From NCBI GenBank assembly GCA_963578805.1, contig CAUZDY010000014.1, positions 3,603 through 67,602 on the forward strand: DNA of 64,000 nucleotides. The letters run 5' to 3'. A program made the position numbers and the translations under genes. The notes below the pieces were generated by a model. The model did no database searches. It saw only the letters and a program-made list of their open reading frames with translations, and was not told the origin of the DNA. Positions 25,172-34,750 of the stretch are shown here, one piece after another. The first letter of the stretch is position 1. Every line of letters starts with the position of its first letter. This DNA comes from CAUZIB01 sp963578805. Lineage in GTDB: Bacteria > Acidobacteriota > Vicinamibacteria > Vicinamibacterales > UBA8438.

Positions 25172-26359
25172 CTACTCGCTGAACTCCTTCGCAAGATCAA
25201 ACCACTCCCCGTCCGGCGCCAGCCGTTGGTAAGAACGCCAGTGCTGTTTGGCTTCGCGTGATCGCCCCATCTTCTCAAGTGTGACCGCTAGATAGAAATG
25301 GCCGTCCGCGTAGGTCGGATTGAGACCTAGGGAACTGTGGTAGTAGCTCATCGCCTCCTGATACCGACCGAGATCGTGGTGGATATTACCGAGGTTGAAA
25401 TGGGCCTCGAAACATTCGGAGTCGAGCATCAGCGCCCGACCGTAGAGCGCCTGTGCTTCGACAAGATCGTCGTTCGCGTAGTGCAGGTTAGCTAAGTTGA
25501 CGATCGCGGGGACGAGGTTGGGGTCCAGGAGCAGAGCTTTGCGATAGGCCACGCGCGATCGCTCGCGGTCAGCCTCGCCCCCTTCATCCAGCGCGGAGCC
25601 CTCCAAGAAGAAACGCGCCGCCAGTGCCACCTGCTCGCTATCGGCAGCAGGAATTGCCGTCACAGGCACCGTAATCTTCGTGGCCTTTCTCCGTCTGAGC
25701 GCCACAACCTTGGCCGGACGAGCCTCACTACGAACCGAGCTAAAGTCTAGTGCCAACTGGCCTTCTCTGGCCGCCAGACGCCGCCGCACTGCTCCCTGAA
25801 ACGAGCTATCTTGCTCCAGCTCGTCGTGTATCTGTTTGATGACGGCGACATCAGTGAAGCTGTAGTAGGTGTCGATGTCTGTACGAGTCACCGGACGGAT
25901 AAGACCCCATTTCTCTAGATGACGCAACTGGGGCTCTCGAATCAACGGATATCGCTCCCGGATTTGGCGAAGGCCGTGATAGAGGCGCTCTAGAGACTCA
26001 CTGGACGGCAGCGCCGCTCGCTGACAAAACTCGGCCTCGCTCAGAATCTGAATGCGGCCAGGAGAGTGAGCGTTGACCGCCTCGGCCTTCTTAAGCTTGT
26101 GGCTTGCGCCGGCAGCAGTCTCTGACGTCGAGCCTGGCGAGTCGACAAGTTTCTGTGTACGCGCCGAGCCCCCGGCACCAATAACGAGCATCGTGGTGCG
26201 TGTCGTGATTTCGTCGTCAGCTACCCCACCCTGCTGCTGGACCACGGCATGTGCTTTGCGCCGCCCGACGGCTGCGAGCTTGCCGGTAAAGACAACCACT
26301 TGATCAGAGAATGCCGAAACCAGTGACGTTCGATCGCCGTGCACGGATACCTGCGTCAT
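25172..26359 (-). CDS. BRCT - MerR-type HTH - TPR protein
   Basis: 395-residue protein with an unusual order of domains. Residues ~17-65 resemble a BRCT domain of the ligase/RFC type (QVVVFTGKLAAVGRRKAHAV, then DDEITTRTTMLVIGAGG). Residues ~118-205 resemble a MerR-like winged HTH (LIREPQLRHLEKWGLIRPV, YYSFTDVAVIKQIHDELEQD). After a basic linker (VALRRRKATKI), residues ~255-390 form at least three TPR repeats (NPTYADGHFYLAVTLEKMG). No enzyme motif. This suggests a DNA-bound scaffold or regulator (inference). Standing alone with a long empty region upstream. Confidence 0.7.
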   Translation of the reverse strand: MTQVSVHGDRTSLVSAFSDQVVVFTGKLAAVGRRKAHAVVQQQGGVADDEITTRTTMLVIGAGGSARTQKLVDSPGSTSETAAGASHKLKKAEAVNAHSPGRIQILSEAEFCQRAALPSSESLERLYHGLRQIRERYPLIREPQLRHLEKWGLIRPVTRTDIDTYYSFTDVAVIKQIHDELEQDSSFQGAVRRRLAAREGQLALDFSSVRSEARPAKVVALRRRKATKITVPVTAIPAADSEQVALAARFFLEGSALDEGGEADRERSRVAYRKALLLDPNLVPAIVNLANLHYANDDLVEAQALYGRALMLDSECFEAHFNLGNIHHDLGRYQEAMSYYHSSLGLNPTYADGHFYLAVTLEKMGRSREAKQHWRSYQRLAPDGEWFDLAKEFSE

Positions 26360-27237
26360 GCTCGTGGATACAACGAGTGAGAGGAGTGCAAACCGTTGGA
26401 AAGATGCTTGAGAATGAATGCGAAGTCAAGTCGGTTAGTACCTGACCTCGCCCCTCGATCCTGCTGCTCACGGCCAGGCGCCATTACCGGACCGGTGAAG
26501 AAACTCACTGTTCCGCCCCTTCGCCTTTGTGCCCTGAATAGGTTGCGTGTTGTCGGAATTGTACTCCCTGAACGTTCGAACTCATGTTAGCCGCCAGTTT
26601 TCCTAGGAAGATACGTCAATGCTCAACGCAGTCACGCTTGGCTTCGTCGCCCAGCCAGCCATACTCTTCGGATCACTGGCATGCTGAGGGGGGCGTCATC
26701 AGGCCGACCAACGCCGAGATGAATATCAATGGCGACTAGCAGTTGACGTCTTGGAGTTGTGGCCAGTGTGGCATTTGCATGGATTCTATTTAGCCAGCAC
26801 TCGGCAATGGTGGTGGCACAGACTAATCTCGTGAGGGCGCACCCAGTCGACCAGATGCATCGGACATGCGACTAGTTCGCCTCAGGTTTGAGCCGAGTTC
26901 TCGGTCCAATGGGCACAGTCACTCAAACTGGCAGATCTTGATGTCTGAAGAGGGTCGTGGTCGCACACAGATTCGCGGTGAAGAGATCGTGGAACTAGTG
27001 CCAGGCCGGCCAATTCACTCTGGAACGAACGTCGTACATTGACACGGTGTAGGTCCAGACGAGCACATGGTACAAATGACTTTTGTCAGCGGGGAGACTA
27101 GTTGGGAAGAACCAGTCTCCGACGATGACTACTTGGGGCGATAGCTTCGTCTAGACGTGCCTAGTCAGTAATAACTCTCTCGGCGATGGCACGGCGGAGT
27201 GCATTGACGCTTGTTGAACAACGCCCCTGGGCGGCAG
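26360..27237. other. Long gene-poor stretch
   Basis: About 880 bases between two minus-strand genes with no credible coding frame on either strand. Base composition appears less GC-rich and stop codons are frequent in all frames, as in decayed DNA. It contains one good inverted repeat at 27093-27120. I see no RNA gene, no insertion-sequence ends and no recognisable protein remnant. Confidence 0.5.
27093..27120 (-). terminator. Inverted repeat, possible terminator
   Basis: GGAGACTAGTT and AACCAGTCTCC pair at 10 of 11 positions around a six-base loop. It lies about 120 bases downstream of the minus-strand gene ending at 27238. No U-tract follows on either strand, so intrinsic termination is doubtful. 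Confidence 0.3.
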
Positions 27238-28248
27238 TTATCTTGCGGCTTCTTCGGCTGCAATTTCTTCAAGCCGTGCGCCACGGAGAATGGTGGCCAT
27301 GCTGTAATTGCCTTCGTGGCACGCGTACTCGTAGACGTCGTCTGGGTTCTTTCTCATGGGAACCTCCATGGTCCATGGGCCTGTCCAGATTTCTGGATTT
27401 TCAATTGTCACTTCGTAGTTCAGTGTGTCGGCGTCTACACGAGTGAAGCGTTCGATTAGATGCATCGCCGGCCCTGATCCGTTCAGGCTTGTTTCCTGCC
27501 TGAAATTAGTTGTGTCAACCACGAGGGTATTGTTATCCCATCGGCCGCTGGAATCTCCGGCCCACTGTCGGATGGTTCCATGCGAGCGGCCATCCAGTGG
27601 GACGATGCGTGCGTTGTGAACCATCTCGTTCAGAATCACGACGTAGTCAGCCGTTTGAAATAGTTGAATGTTGTTGTTGTAGGCACTGGGCACCATTGGC
27701 GGGCCAGCATTGAACCCCATAATGCACCGGTCGCCCACACCGCGGTCATCTGGTTTGTCCGCCAGAGGGCGTCCACGCTGCTCTTCGCGGCCAATCTCTC
27801 TCGCCGCGTCCATGTATCTCTGGCCGTTAGGCGTCAAGGGAGGAAACCGGCCGTTGGGCGGATCGATGATCAGTGACGTTCGTCTCGTTCCAATGACATT
27901 TACCCCCCGGTCGTACCAGAACTCATTGTAGGGAACCACTCCACCGTCTCCTTCCGCAGCGTAATTGAGTCCGCCCGCTTCCGAATCGATGAGATCCCGA
28001 TTCACGCGACGACTCTCTGCGACTGCGAAGGCTGCCGCCTCCTCCTCTGTCAAGGTCGCTTTGTCAGCCAGTTCCTCCGGACGTTCCATGGGTGTGATCG
28101 TTCGAAAATCCCAGACCCCTTGGAGATCGGGGTCGCCCCAGGCCGTCAGGGGTTGTGTGCCCTGCGCCAGTGCAGAATATGGCACAACACTGATCGTCGC
28201 GATTACAAGTACCCATGCAGCCAAAAACAACAAGCCTTGACGGAGCAT
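27238..28248 (-). CDS. Secreted protein of unknown function
   Basis: 336-residue exported protein; signal peptide up to about YSALAQG. The mature part begins PLTAWGDPDLQGVWDFRTITP and has motifs such as DRCIMGFNAGPPMVP, VVILNEMVHNARIVPLDGR and GRWDNNTLVVDTTNF. From memory this resembles a paralogous family abundant in Acidobacteriota and marine metagenomes with no assigned role; no catalytic motif is evident. AGGAGG five bases before the start gives strong initiation. Stands alone. Confidence 0.7.
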   Translation of the reverse strand: MLRQGLLFLAAWVLVIATISVVPYSALAQGTQPLTAWGDPDLQGVWDFRTITPMERPEELADKATLTEEEAAAFAVAESRRVNRDLIDSEAGGLNYAAEGDGGVVPYNEFWYDRGVNVIGTRRTSLIIDPPNGRFPPLTPNGQRYMDAAREIGREEQRGRPLADKPDDRGVGDRCIMGFNAGPPMVPSAYNNNIQLFQTADYVVILNEMVHNARIVPLDGRSHGTIRQWAGDSSGRWDNNTLVVDTTNFRQETSLNGSGPAMHLIERFTRVDADTLNYEVTIENPEIWTGPWTMEVPMRKNPDDVYEYACHEGNYSMATILRGARLEEIAAEEAAR

Positions 28249-28484
28249 TACAACCTCCTCTGTGTCTAATGTGAAACCTTACGATACAAGAAAAGCCCGG
28301 CGGACGGTTACGTTTAGTCGGCGGTAGCGAATTTAAATGCCTAGTAACCCAATCGACCAGTTGTTCATCCTGAAGTTAAAATTCGTCACGCTCAACATCG
28401 GAGGTGGCACTACCGGTCCGGTTCGTGCCGATGACCGGCGAGACACAGGGGTTAGGTGACAATACTTAACGGTGCGAGCGCCGT

Positions 28485-29564
28485 TCAGGTCGTCGGGACC
28501 GCAGGCGCGACAGTCTGGTAGCTCGCGATCGAGACCTGCGCAGCGCTACGTTCCGCGATGTGCAAGAACGCCTTCGATGCGGGTGACTCCGGATCGGATA
28601 CGACGAGAGGCGTCCCGATGTCGCTGCCGACCCGAATCGGTTTGTAAATCGGAATCTGACCCAGGAACGAGACCCCAAACTCGTCAGCCATCCGCTCACC
28701 ACCACCTTTCCCAAAAATATCGCTCTCGTGCTGGCACCCCGGGCAAACGTAGTGGCTCATGTTCTCGACGAGCCCCAGAATTGGGATTTCTAATTTCTTG
28801 TACATGGCAATCGCGCGACGACTATCCGCCAGTGACACCGTCTGCGGGGTCGTCACCACGATCGCGCCGGACACCGGCACCGTCTGGCTGAGACTTAGAG
28901 CCACATCTCCGGTCCCTGGCGGCATGTCGATGACGAGATAGTCGAGCTCACCCCAACGTACATCCTGAAAAAACTGCTTTACGACGCCGTGCAACATTGG
29001 ACCGCGCCAGATGATCGGCGCATCGGGGCTAGTCAGGAAACCCATCGAGACGACCTGCAGGCCGTATTTATCCGCCGGCACAATTTGCTTGCCGTCACTC
29101 TCTAATTGTCCCTCGATCCCGAGCATGATCGGAATATTGGGCCCATAGACATCTCCGTCAATCAGCCCGACGCGACCACCGTAGCGGGCAAGTGCCACTG
29201 CGAGGTTGACGGCGACCGTCGTCTTGCCAACCCCACCCTTTCCAGCGCCGACTGCGATGATGTTCTTAACACCTGGAATCGGTGCTCTGCCAGCTTGCGG
29301 GGTCAGTGCCGAACGCACACTCGCCGTCATCGTCACGTCGACACTCGCGACTCCACTGAGCGCTAAGACCGCCGCTTGAGCCTGATCCCTCATCTCATCC
29401 TTGACCGGACACGCCGGGGTTGTCAGCTCAATCGCGAACGACACGTGATCGCCATCGATGACAAGGTCCTTGACGAAATCCAGGCTCACGATGTCTCGAC
29501 CTAAATCGGGATCGGTCACCGACTTGAGTGCCTGCAAAACGTTGGTATCTGAAACAGAAGACAT
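28485..29564 (-). CDS. mrp: Mrp/NBP35-type Fe-S cluster carrier ATPase
   Basis: 359-residue P-loop ATPase that carries [4Fe-4S] clusters to apoproteins in the cytosol. Residues 1 to ~75 are a MIP18/DUF59 domain (LKSVTDPDLGRDIVSLDFV). The deviant Walker A is GAGKGGVGKTTVAVNLA, and the cluster-binding Cys-x2-Cys lies in YVCPGCQHESDIFGKGGGE. Starts nine bases after the J-domain-like gene, so both are probably one transcript. Other Fe-S genes here are erpA and the fur-rubrerythrin fusion, but not adjacent. Confidence 0.93.
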   Translation of the reverse strand: MSSVSDTNVLQALKSVTDPDLGRDIVSLDFVKDLVIDGDHVSFAIELTTPACPVKDEMRDQAQAAVLALSGVASVDVTMTASVRSALTPQAGRAPIPGVKNIIAVGAGKGGVGKTTVAVNLAVALARYGGRVGLIDGDVYGPNIPIMLGIEGQLESDGKQIVPADKYGLQVVSMGFLTSPDAPIIWRGPMLHGVVKQFFQDVRWGELDYLVIDMPPGTGDVALSLSQTVPVSGAIVVTTPQTVSLADSRRAIAMYKKLEIPILGLVENMSHYVCPGCQHESDIFGKGGGERMADEFGVSFLGQIPIYKPIRVGSDIGTPLVVSDPESPASKAFLHIAERSAAQVSIASYQTVAPAVPTT

Positions 29565-29573
29565 GGGTCGGTC

Positions 29574-30221
29574 TTACTGAATGGCGATGTGGAGCTCGAC
29601 GCGAGTCTCGGCCGCAAACGGTGGCGTCACCGAAAACTTGAGACATTCACCGTGGCGAACGCCGGGCGGAATTGAGAAATGGAGTTGGTGGAACAAACGG
29701 CCGGTCCCCATCCCAGCGCACAGGCCGCAGGACTCCGTCCCGATCTCTCCTCGACCACCACACACAGGACAAGTGGGTCTAACCGAGAGATGAAACGGTA
29801 TCCGAACACCCTCGAAAGCCTCAGTCTGGGTCAGCTCGATATGAGCCGTGTGGGTTTCGCCGACCTCGGCCTCGGTGTTGAAGAACGCCGCCCTCATCCG
29901 CGGCACGATGCAGGCAATGGTCGCCATTGACGGAAAATTGTTGGCGACGTCATCATTAACAGTCGGGACGCGGTCACGCACAGCCCATACACCCTCGGAG
30001 GATGAGGGACTCTGCGTCGCAGTACGTAGCGCATCGTACGTCTGTCGGCGCCCCGAATCACTCAGAGTGTCATAGTCGCGCTGAATCTCAGTCAGATCAG
30101 AAGTGGACGCGTCCCGCCGAGACTCCCGGTGGGTACGTCTCGCCATTGACCAATAGGCTTTTCGGATTTCGCCGAGGTCCGCGTATCGCGAAACTCCAAG
30201 AACTCGGTGGTAACTCGACAT
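29574..30221 (-). CDS. J-domain-like protein with zinc-finger remnant and degenerate HPD motif
   Basis: 215 residues. The N-terminal ~70 match a J-domain in pattern (YHRVLGVSRYADLGEIRKAYWSMARRTH and EIQRDYDTLSDSGRRQTYDAL), but the essential HPD tripeptide reads His-Arg-Glu. Two DnaJ-type zinc knuckles follow (CPVCGGRG and CGLCAGMG), half of the usual four, then a short beta C-terminal part (LHFSIPPGVRHGE). It resembles a shortened DnaJ/CbpA that has lost DnaK stimulation. Upstream of and coupled to mrp, so a role in cluster delivery is possible. Confidence 0.75.
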   Translation of the reverse strand: MSSYHRVLGVSRYADLGEIRKAYWSMARRTHRESRRDASTSDLTEIQRDYDTLSDSGRRQTYDALRTATQSPSSSEGVWAVRDRVPTVNDDVANNFPSMATIACIVPRMRAAFFNTEAEVGETHTAHIELTQTEAFEGVRIPFHLSVRPTCPVCGGRGEIGTESCGLCAGMGTGRLFHQLHFSIPPGVRHGECLKFSVTPPFAAETRVELHIAIQ

Positions 30222-30229
30222 GGGATTTT

Positions 30230-30235
30230 ACGATA
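30230..30235 (-). promoter_or_regulatory. Putative -10 element (TATCGT), leaderless type
   Basis: Read on the minus strand, TATCGT ends eight bases before the ATG at 30221. No ribosome binding site is present. Confidence 0.35.
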
Positions 30236-30332
30236 GGGTCGGTTTAGGTTGTTGTCAAGGATAGCAACGGCCCAAACATCTGCGTGACCCAACTCCGCTT
30301 CGTGGGTAAAGAGAAACAGCAGGAACCACCAG

Positions 30333-30554
30333 CTACTGGGCTCCTAGGCTGTGCAGCATTTCGCGTCTGACCTCGGCGTCAGCCTCGCGAAGATCCAGCT
30401 CAGACTCACATTCATCGCACAACACTTCGAGAACAGCCGGCCTGTCCTCTTCCGAAACACCGATATGCTTGCCGTCCACCTGGATGACATGCATCTGCAG
30501 CGTCTTAACTTGAAAGCTCTCCTCGTTACCGCAATTCTGGCAGATGAGCCCCAT
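30333..30554 (-). CDS. Small zinc-ribbon hypothetical protein
   Basis: 73 residues with two Cys-x2-Cys pairs, LICQNCGNEE at the start and VLCDECESEL near residue 45, enough for one zinc ribbon. The rest is acidic. Start at ATG 30554, with GAGAGGGG nine bases upstream; longer readings are unlikely. Function unknown; such ribbons often bind RNA, DNA or protein partners. Confidence 0.6.
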   Translation of the reverse strand: MGLICQNCGNEESFQVKTLQMHVIQVDGKHIGVSEEDRPAVLEVLCDECESELDLREADAEVRREMLHSLGAQ

Positions 30555-30763
30555 CGTGTATAACCCCTCTCGGCTTTGAGCTTTGATCACAAGCCAAATT
30601 ACGATTGTACGGGATGCCATTAGAGTGACGCAAATGGCGCGCGGCCCGTCATCAGGACTAGTTGCAGCGCTTGAGAAGGGTTGCGCGGACCGCTTGCAGT
30701 CGGCTAGCACCGACCAACGGCGCTGTTGTAGGATCAGGCTGTTAAGTGGTTCATAGCGGCTTG

Positions 30764-30961
30764 ATGATGAATAGTATCCGCACTTTCACCGTTCACTGCG
30801 AGCAGCGATCTGGGCACTGGACCTCGTGGGTCACCGCCGACGACAAGACAACGGTGGCCGGGTCGGTAGTCCTTGTTGGCCAAACTCAAGAAGAAGCTGA
30901 GATCAACGCCCGCCAATGGGCGGATAGGCTTGCGGCCGACCCGCGATTGCTCCGAGACTAG
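30764..30961 (+). CDS. Small hypothetical protein
   Basis: 65-residue frame from ATG 30764: a basic start, then VHCEQRSGHWTSWVTADD and a helical TQEEAEINARQWADRLAAD end. The pattern of a beta strand pair followed by an amphipathic helix suggests a small folded domain. No recognised family and no clear ribosome binding site. Confidence 0.45.
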   Translation: MMNSIRTFTVHCEQRSGHWTSWVTADDKTTVAGSVVLVGQTQEEAEINARQWADRLAADPRLLRD

Positions 30962-31002
30962 CTCCGCTCTATCACTGCCACACGCTGTTCTCGCGATCGT
31001 CC

Positions 31003-31194
31003 TCACTCAGCTCTCTGTTCCACCATTAGCCGCGTATCGAGCTCCCCAAGCTCGTTAAGATCGATTACATACTCAACCCAATGATGGTCAAGATGGCAGT
31101 GGGGGTCACTCCCTTCGAGCGACACCATCTCTACCTCCAAGACCGGCGCTCGGTAATCGGCGACCACACACCCACACGGTAGCGCCATCAACAT
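31003..31194 (-). CDS. Small Cys/His-rich hypothetical protein
   Basis: 63 residues from ATG 31194, preceded by GGAG seven bases upstream. It has Cys-Gly-Cys in LPCGCVVADY and a His-rich centre DPHCHLDHHWVEY, which could hold a metal. The C-terminus is acidic. No family recognised; its position between two unrelated genes gives no clue. Confidence 0.45.
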   Translation of the reverse strand: MLMALPCGCVVADYRAPVLEVEMVSLEGSDPHCHLDHHWVEYVIDLNELGELDTRLMVEQRAE

Positions 31195-31303
31195 CGGCAA
31201 CTCCAACGGAAACGAATCTTACAAGACTACGGAGATAGGTCTCTTCATTACCGATCTCCGACCGTGGATCGGGCAGATGCTCTAGCGATTATTTAGCTCC
31301 CAA

Positions 31304-34300
31304 TCACGTCCGGTTGATTTCCAGTGGTGCGTACACGATTCGGCCGTCGATGCTCGCGCCAGGAAACATCACTCGAGCCGCGGCCATATAGGCTTGCAGT
31401 TGCCGACCGTGCTCGGGTCGAGCGGCACCGGTCTTGAACTCAAACACCGTCACCCGGTTATCTCGGTCTCTGACCAAGCAATCGATCGTGCCGGTGGCGA
31501 TCTCGACAACACCTGATCTTGACGGTGACGATGGGTCGTGAAAGGAGAACGGCACCTCGAACAAGAAATCCCGATCGCGTATTAAAGCCAACTCAGGATC
31601 CTCACAGAGTCGCTGGTAGACCCCTATCGACCGATGGGTCAGCTGCTCAATCGTTTCGGAACAAAGCGGTAGCTCTAGCTGCAGCCGCTGGGTGGCAAAG
31701 GCGGAGACGACCGAATCAGGAACGATACGACCAAGAAAACGCTGTAAAAGCTGATGCACGACCCGTCCAGAAAGCCGTCTGTGTTCGGTTTTGTCTGGAG
31801 TAAGCGAGTCCGTATCGGCGCCGTGGATGTAAGGACCGGCGTCAGGACTCACGGACACCGTGACCGCCTGGCGTGTCACTCTCCCGCGTTGACCGACAGG
31901 GGTCAAATCGACCTCAACGGTCGATGTCCGATTCTGACCGGAATCGATTCCGAACGGTGTTGGGGGATGATCTCCGACGGCAGGCGACAATGCCCGCAGC
32001 TCATGAATAAGGCCAGCCGGGCCTCGCCACTGGACGACATCGACCTGGGGATCGGCAGCGGCTTCAAACATGCCCGCAAAGCCATTTGGCAATACCTCCC
32101 CAACGCTCCCGCGATTGAATGCGGCGGTACCGTCGCTGAGGACCGTAGAGAGATACAGCCGGTCCCTCGCTCGAGTTGAGGCGACGTAGAGCAGACGCTT
32201 TGTCTCTTCCACGTCACGCCAGCGCTCTTCCTCATCAGCATCCGAACGATACGGCCACACGGTGACCGACGGCTGACTGTCGGCCTGGCCTGTCACTACC
32301 CTCACGGCGGGCGTGTGTGCCCCGGTACCGCGACCAAGATCCACAAGAAAAACCACTGGGAACTCAAGCCCCTTTGCCGCATGGACAGTCATCAGGTGGA
32401 CGGCATCAAACGCTTCGACGACCGCCGTCGAAATATCACTTGAGAGGTGGTCGACCTGCTCGGCCACACGGGCCATTGTCGCGTAGCCGCGATTCTGCAG
32501 CTTCCGGATCAGTGTGCGCATCTTCTTCAAGTTCTCTCGCGCCTGCGCAACATGCGGACCATTCAGTTCTTGAGTGTATGCGGCGTCCAGTAGTACTCGG
32601 TCAATGACCTCCGCTGGCGGGAGTCGGTCGACGAGGTCGAGCCAATCGTGCAGGCCCTGGCGCAGAGCGTGCAGTCGTGCCGCGTCGTCCGGCGGCAACT
32701 GACCCACCCCGTCCGGGACAACGTCATCTATCAGCGACTCGGACAAACGACCAGCGAGCGCGACCAGCGCGGGATCGGACAGCCTGGCGAACCGTGATCG
32801 GAGTAGCGCAGCAGCTCTGAGCTCAGACGCTGGGTTCGCCAAGAAACGAACCAGGGCACGAAGATCCTTGATCTCGTCAACGTCGAAGAACCCGAGCCCC
32901 TTGTAGACATATGTCGGAATTGAACGTTGCTCGAGCGCACGGTCGAACTCCCGGTGGCTTTGGCGAGCCCTAAACAGGATCGCTATGTCACCAGGCCGGA
33001 TTGCTCGCTCTCTTAAACCATCTACAGACCGTACTCGCTCTTCGCTAAACAGACGCTCGATCTCACACGCCACCATCGATGCGCAGGTCTCAACATCATC
33101 GGCAACTGCAACTCCAAGTGGTCGAGTAGAAACAGGATTTCCGTCGGTCGGCTCTGCCGGAAGAGCTGTGTCCGCCGGGTCGTGGGTCTGGAGCGGGAAA
33201 CGGTCGTGAGATTCATACGTAAACCCATCTGACCGCTCGGACACCATCGCGATCGCCTCAAAAAGATCATTCACGAAGCTCAACAGTCCTGGCACCGCGC
33301 GAAAACTGTGGGCAATCGACCGACGCACCTCGTCACCGGGACGAAGCGACGCAATTTCTCGAACAGCAGTATGGAAGACCGAACCGTCCGCGTCGCGAAA
33401 TCTGTAGATCGACTGTTTCCGGTCGCCAACAATAAAGACGGTCGGCGGCACAGGGGCCTCGTCGACCAGTCCGCTCCCCTCGCCCCAGGCCTTTACCAAT
33501 AGAGATACAAGCTCCCATTGGGCGCGGCTCGTGTCCTGAAACTCGTCGATTAATACGTGCTGGTAGCGAGATTCGAGACGATACCGCGAGCGCGCGAATT
33601 CATCCATCTGTTGGAGTAATTCGATGGCTCTCTGGAGCACGTCAGAAAAATCCAGCTGCGCCCTCGCCTCCAGCTCCCGCTGATACTCGGAAACGGTAAC
33701 ACCAAACAACCGCTGAACCGCCCGGACCATTACGACGTTTACGTCGCGGTCGAACCTGTACATGACATCGCGCACGTGTAATGCCACCGCCGTGGCGGCC
33801 TCGCGGTACGTCCGTTTCGCCAGAGCCGAAAGCGTCCCGCTAGAACTGAAGTCGCGACGTGGCATGCCTCGCTGCGTCAGGAAGAACTCGCGAATACGAT
33901 CCAGACTTCCCCGTGCCACGCCTGGATCGAAATCAGTCAGAGTGGCAATGCGCTGGAAATCCCGTGCGACGATCGAAAACGTCGCATCGTCGCCGGGACC
34001 CACCGCGAGCATCAAATCGAGCTGACGGCGGTCCCCTGTTATCCAGTCGGTCAATTGGTGACACGCATCGCCACACACCCCGTCCATTGTGCGCGCATGT
34101 GGCGCCGCAGTCAGGAAGCGGTGAAGGGCTGTCGGCACGACGAGCCGGCGCTCGAGCAGTGCGGCCAACGCGGTATGCGTGCGCCGGTGACCGAGCCGAG
34201 CCAGCAAAGCGGCCACACCCGAATCGTTTCTTGCCAGCCTGGCGCCGATCGTCAGTGCTCGCTCGACGGCAGCCTGAACGAGCTGAGGGACTTCAGTCTC

Positions 34301-34750
34301 ATCCGCGAGGCTGAATCCTGGGTCCAGGTCTGCTTCTAATGGAAACTCACGGAGTAAGGCCAGACAGAAGGCATCTACCGTACTAATTGAAATCTCCCCA
34401 AGGCGATCTCGAAGCACGTTCCAACGTGTGCGTGCAGACGATGACTGTGCCGCATCCGACCGTAGCTGCGCGATGATTCTCCCGCGCATTTCCGCAGCGG
34501 CCTGGCGGGTAAACGTCATCGCCAGAACGTTGACCGGCTCGACATCCGCACGGAGCAAGTTTAAATAGCGCTCCACAAGCACCGACGTCTTACCAGTGCC
34601 GGCCGACGCTTCGAGCACTACGTTATGATGGGGATCGGTAGCAAAATCACGGGCGGCACGATCGGATAACTGCGATTTCAGAGCCGATTCGTCGCGACCG
34701 CGATCCGGGCCGGAAAATAACGACGACTGGCGATCACTCTTCTCCGACAT
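31304..34750 (-). CDS. addA: AddA-like UvrD/Rep helicase with C-terminal nuclease domain
   Basis: 1148-residue subunit of a double-strand-break resection enzyme. Superfamily 1A helicase motifs are present: Walker A in LEASAGTGKTSVLVERYL (Lys54), the DEFQDTSRAQWE motif II, FIVGDRKQSIYRFRDAD (motif III) and VHLMTVHAAKGLEFPVVFLVDLG (motif V). The C-terminus is a PD-(D/E)xK nuclease with TGTIDCLVRD and FEFKTGAARPEHGRQL. ATG 34750 overlaps the end of the addB-like gene by 17 bases, so the two are translationally coupled. RecBCD is absent here. Confidence 0.9.
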   Translation of the reverse strand: MSEKSDRQSSLFSGPDRGRDESALKSQLSDRAARDFATDPHHNVVLEASAGTGKTSVLVERYLNLLRADVEPVNVLAMTFTRQAAAEMRGRIIAQLRSDAAQSSSARTRWNVLRDRLGEISISTVDAFCLALLREFPLEADLDPGFSLADETEVPQLVQAAVERALTIGARLARNDSGVAALLARLGHRRTHTALAALLERRLVVPTALHRFLTAAPHARTMDGVCGDACHQLTDWITGDRRQLDLMLAVGPGDDATFSIVARDFQRIATLTDFDPGVARGSLDRIREFFLTQRGMPRRDFSSSGTLSALAKRTYREAATAVALHVRDVMYRFDRDVNVVMVRAVQRLFGVTVSEYQRELEARAQLDFSDVLQRAIELLQQMDEFARSRYRLESRYQHVLIDEFQDTSRAQWELVSLLVKAWGEGSGLVDEAPVPPTVFIVGDRKQSIYRFRDADGSVFHTAVREIASLRPGDEVRRSIAHSFRAVPGLLSFVNDLFEAIAMVSERSDGFTYESHDRFPLQTHDPADTALPAEPTDGNPVSTRPLGVAVADDVETCASMVACEIERLFSEERVRSVDGLRERAIRPGDIAILFRARQSHREFDRALEQRSIPTYVYKGLGFFDVDEIKDLRALVRFLANPASELRAAALLRSRFARLSDPALVALAGRLSESLIDDVVPDGVGQLPPDDAARLHALRQGLHDWLDLVDRLPPAEVIDRVLLDAAYTQELNGPHVAQARENLKKMRTLIRKLQNRGYATMARVAEQVDHLSSDISTAVVEAFDAVHLMTVHAAKGLEFPVVFLVDLGRGTGAHTPAVRVVTGQADSQPSVTVWPYRSDADEEERWRDVEETKRLLYVASTRARDRLYLSTVLSDGTAAFNRGSVGEVLPNGFAGMFEAAADPQVDVVQWRGPAGLIHELRALSPAVGDHPPTPFGIDSGQNRTSTVEVDLTPVGQRGRVTRQAVTVSVSPDAGPYIHGADTDSLTPDKTEHRRLSGRVVHQLLQRFLGRIVPDSVVSAFATQRLQLELPLCSETIEQLTHRSIGVYQRLCEDPELALIRDRDFLFEVPFSFHDPSSPSRSGVVEIATGTIDCLVRDRDNRVTVFEFKTGAARPEHGRQLQAYMAAARVMFPGASIDGRIVYAPLEINRT

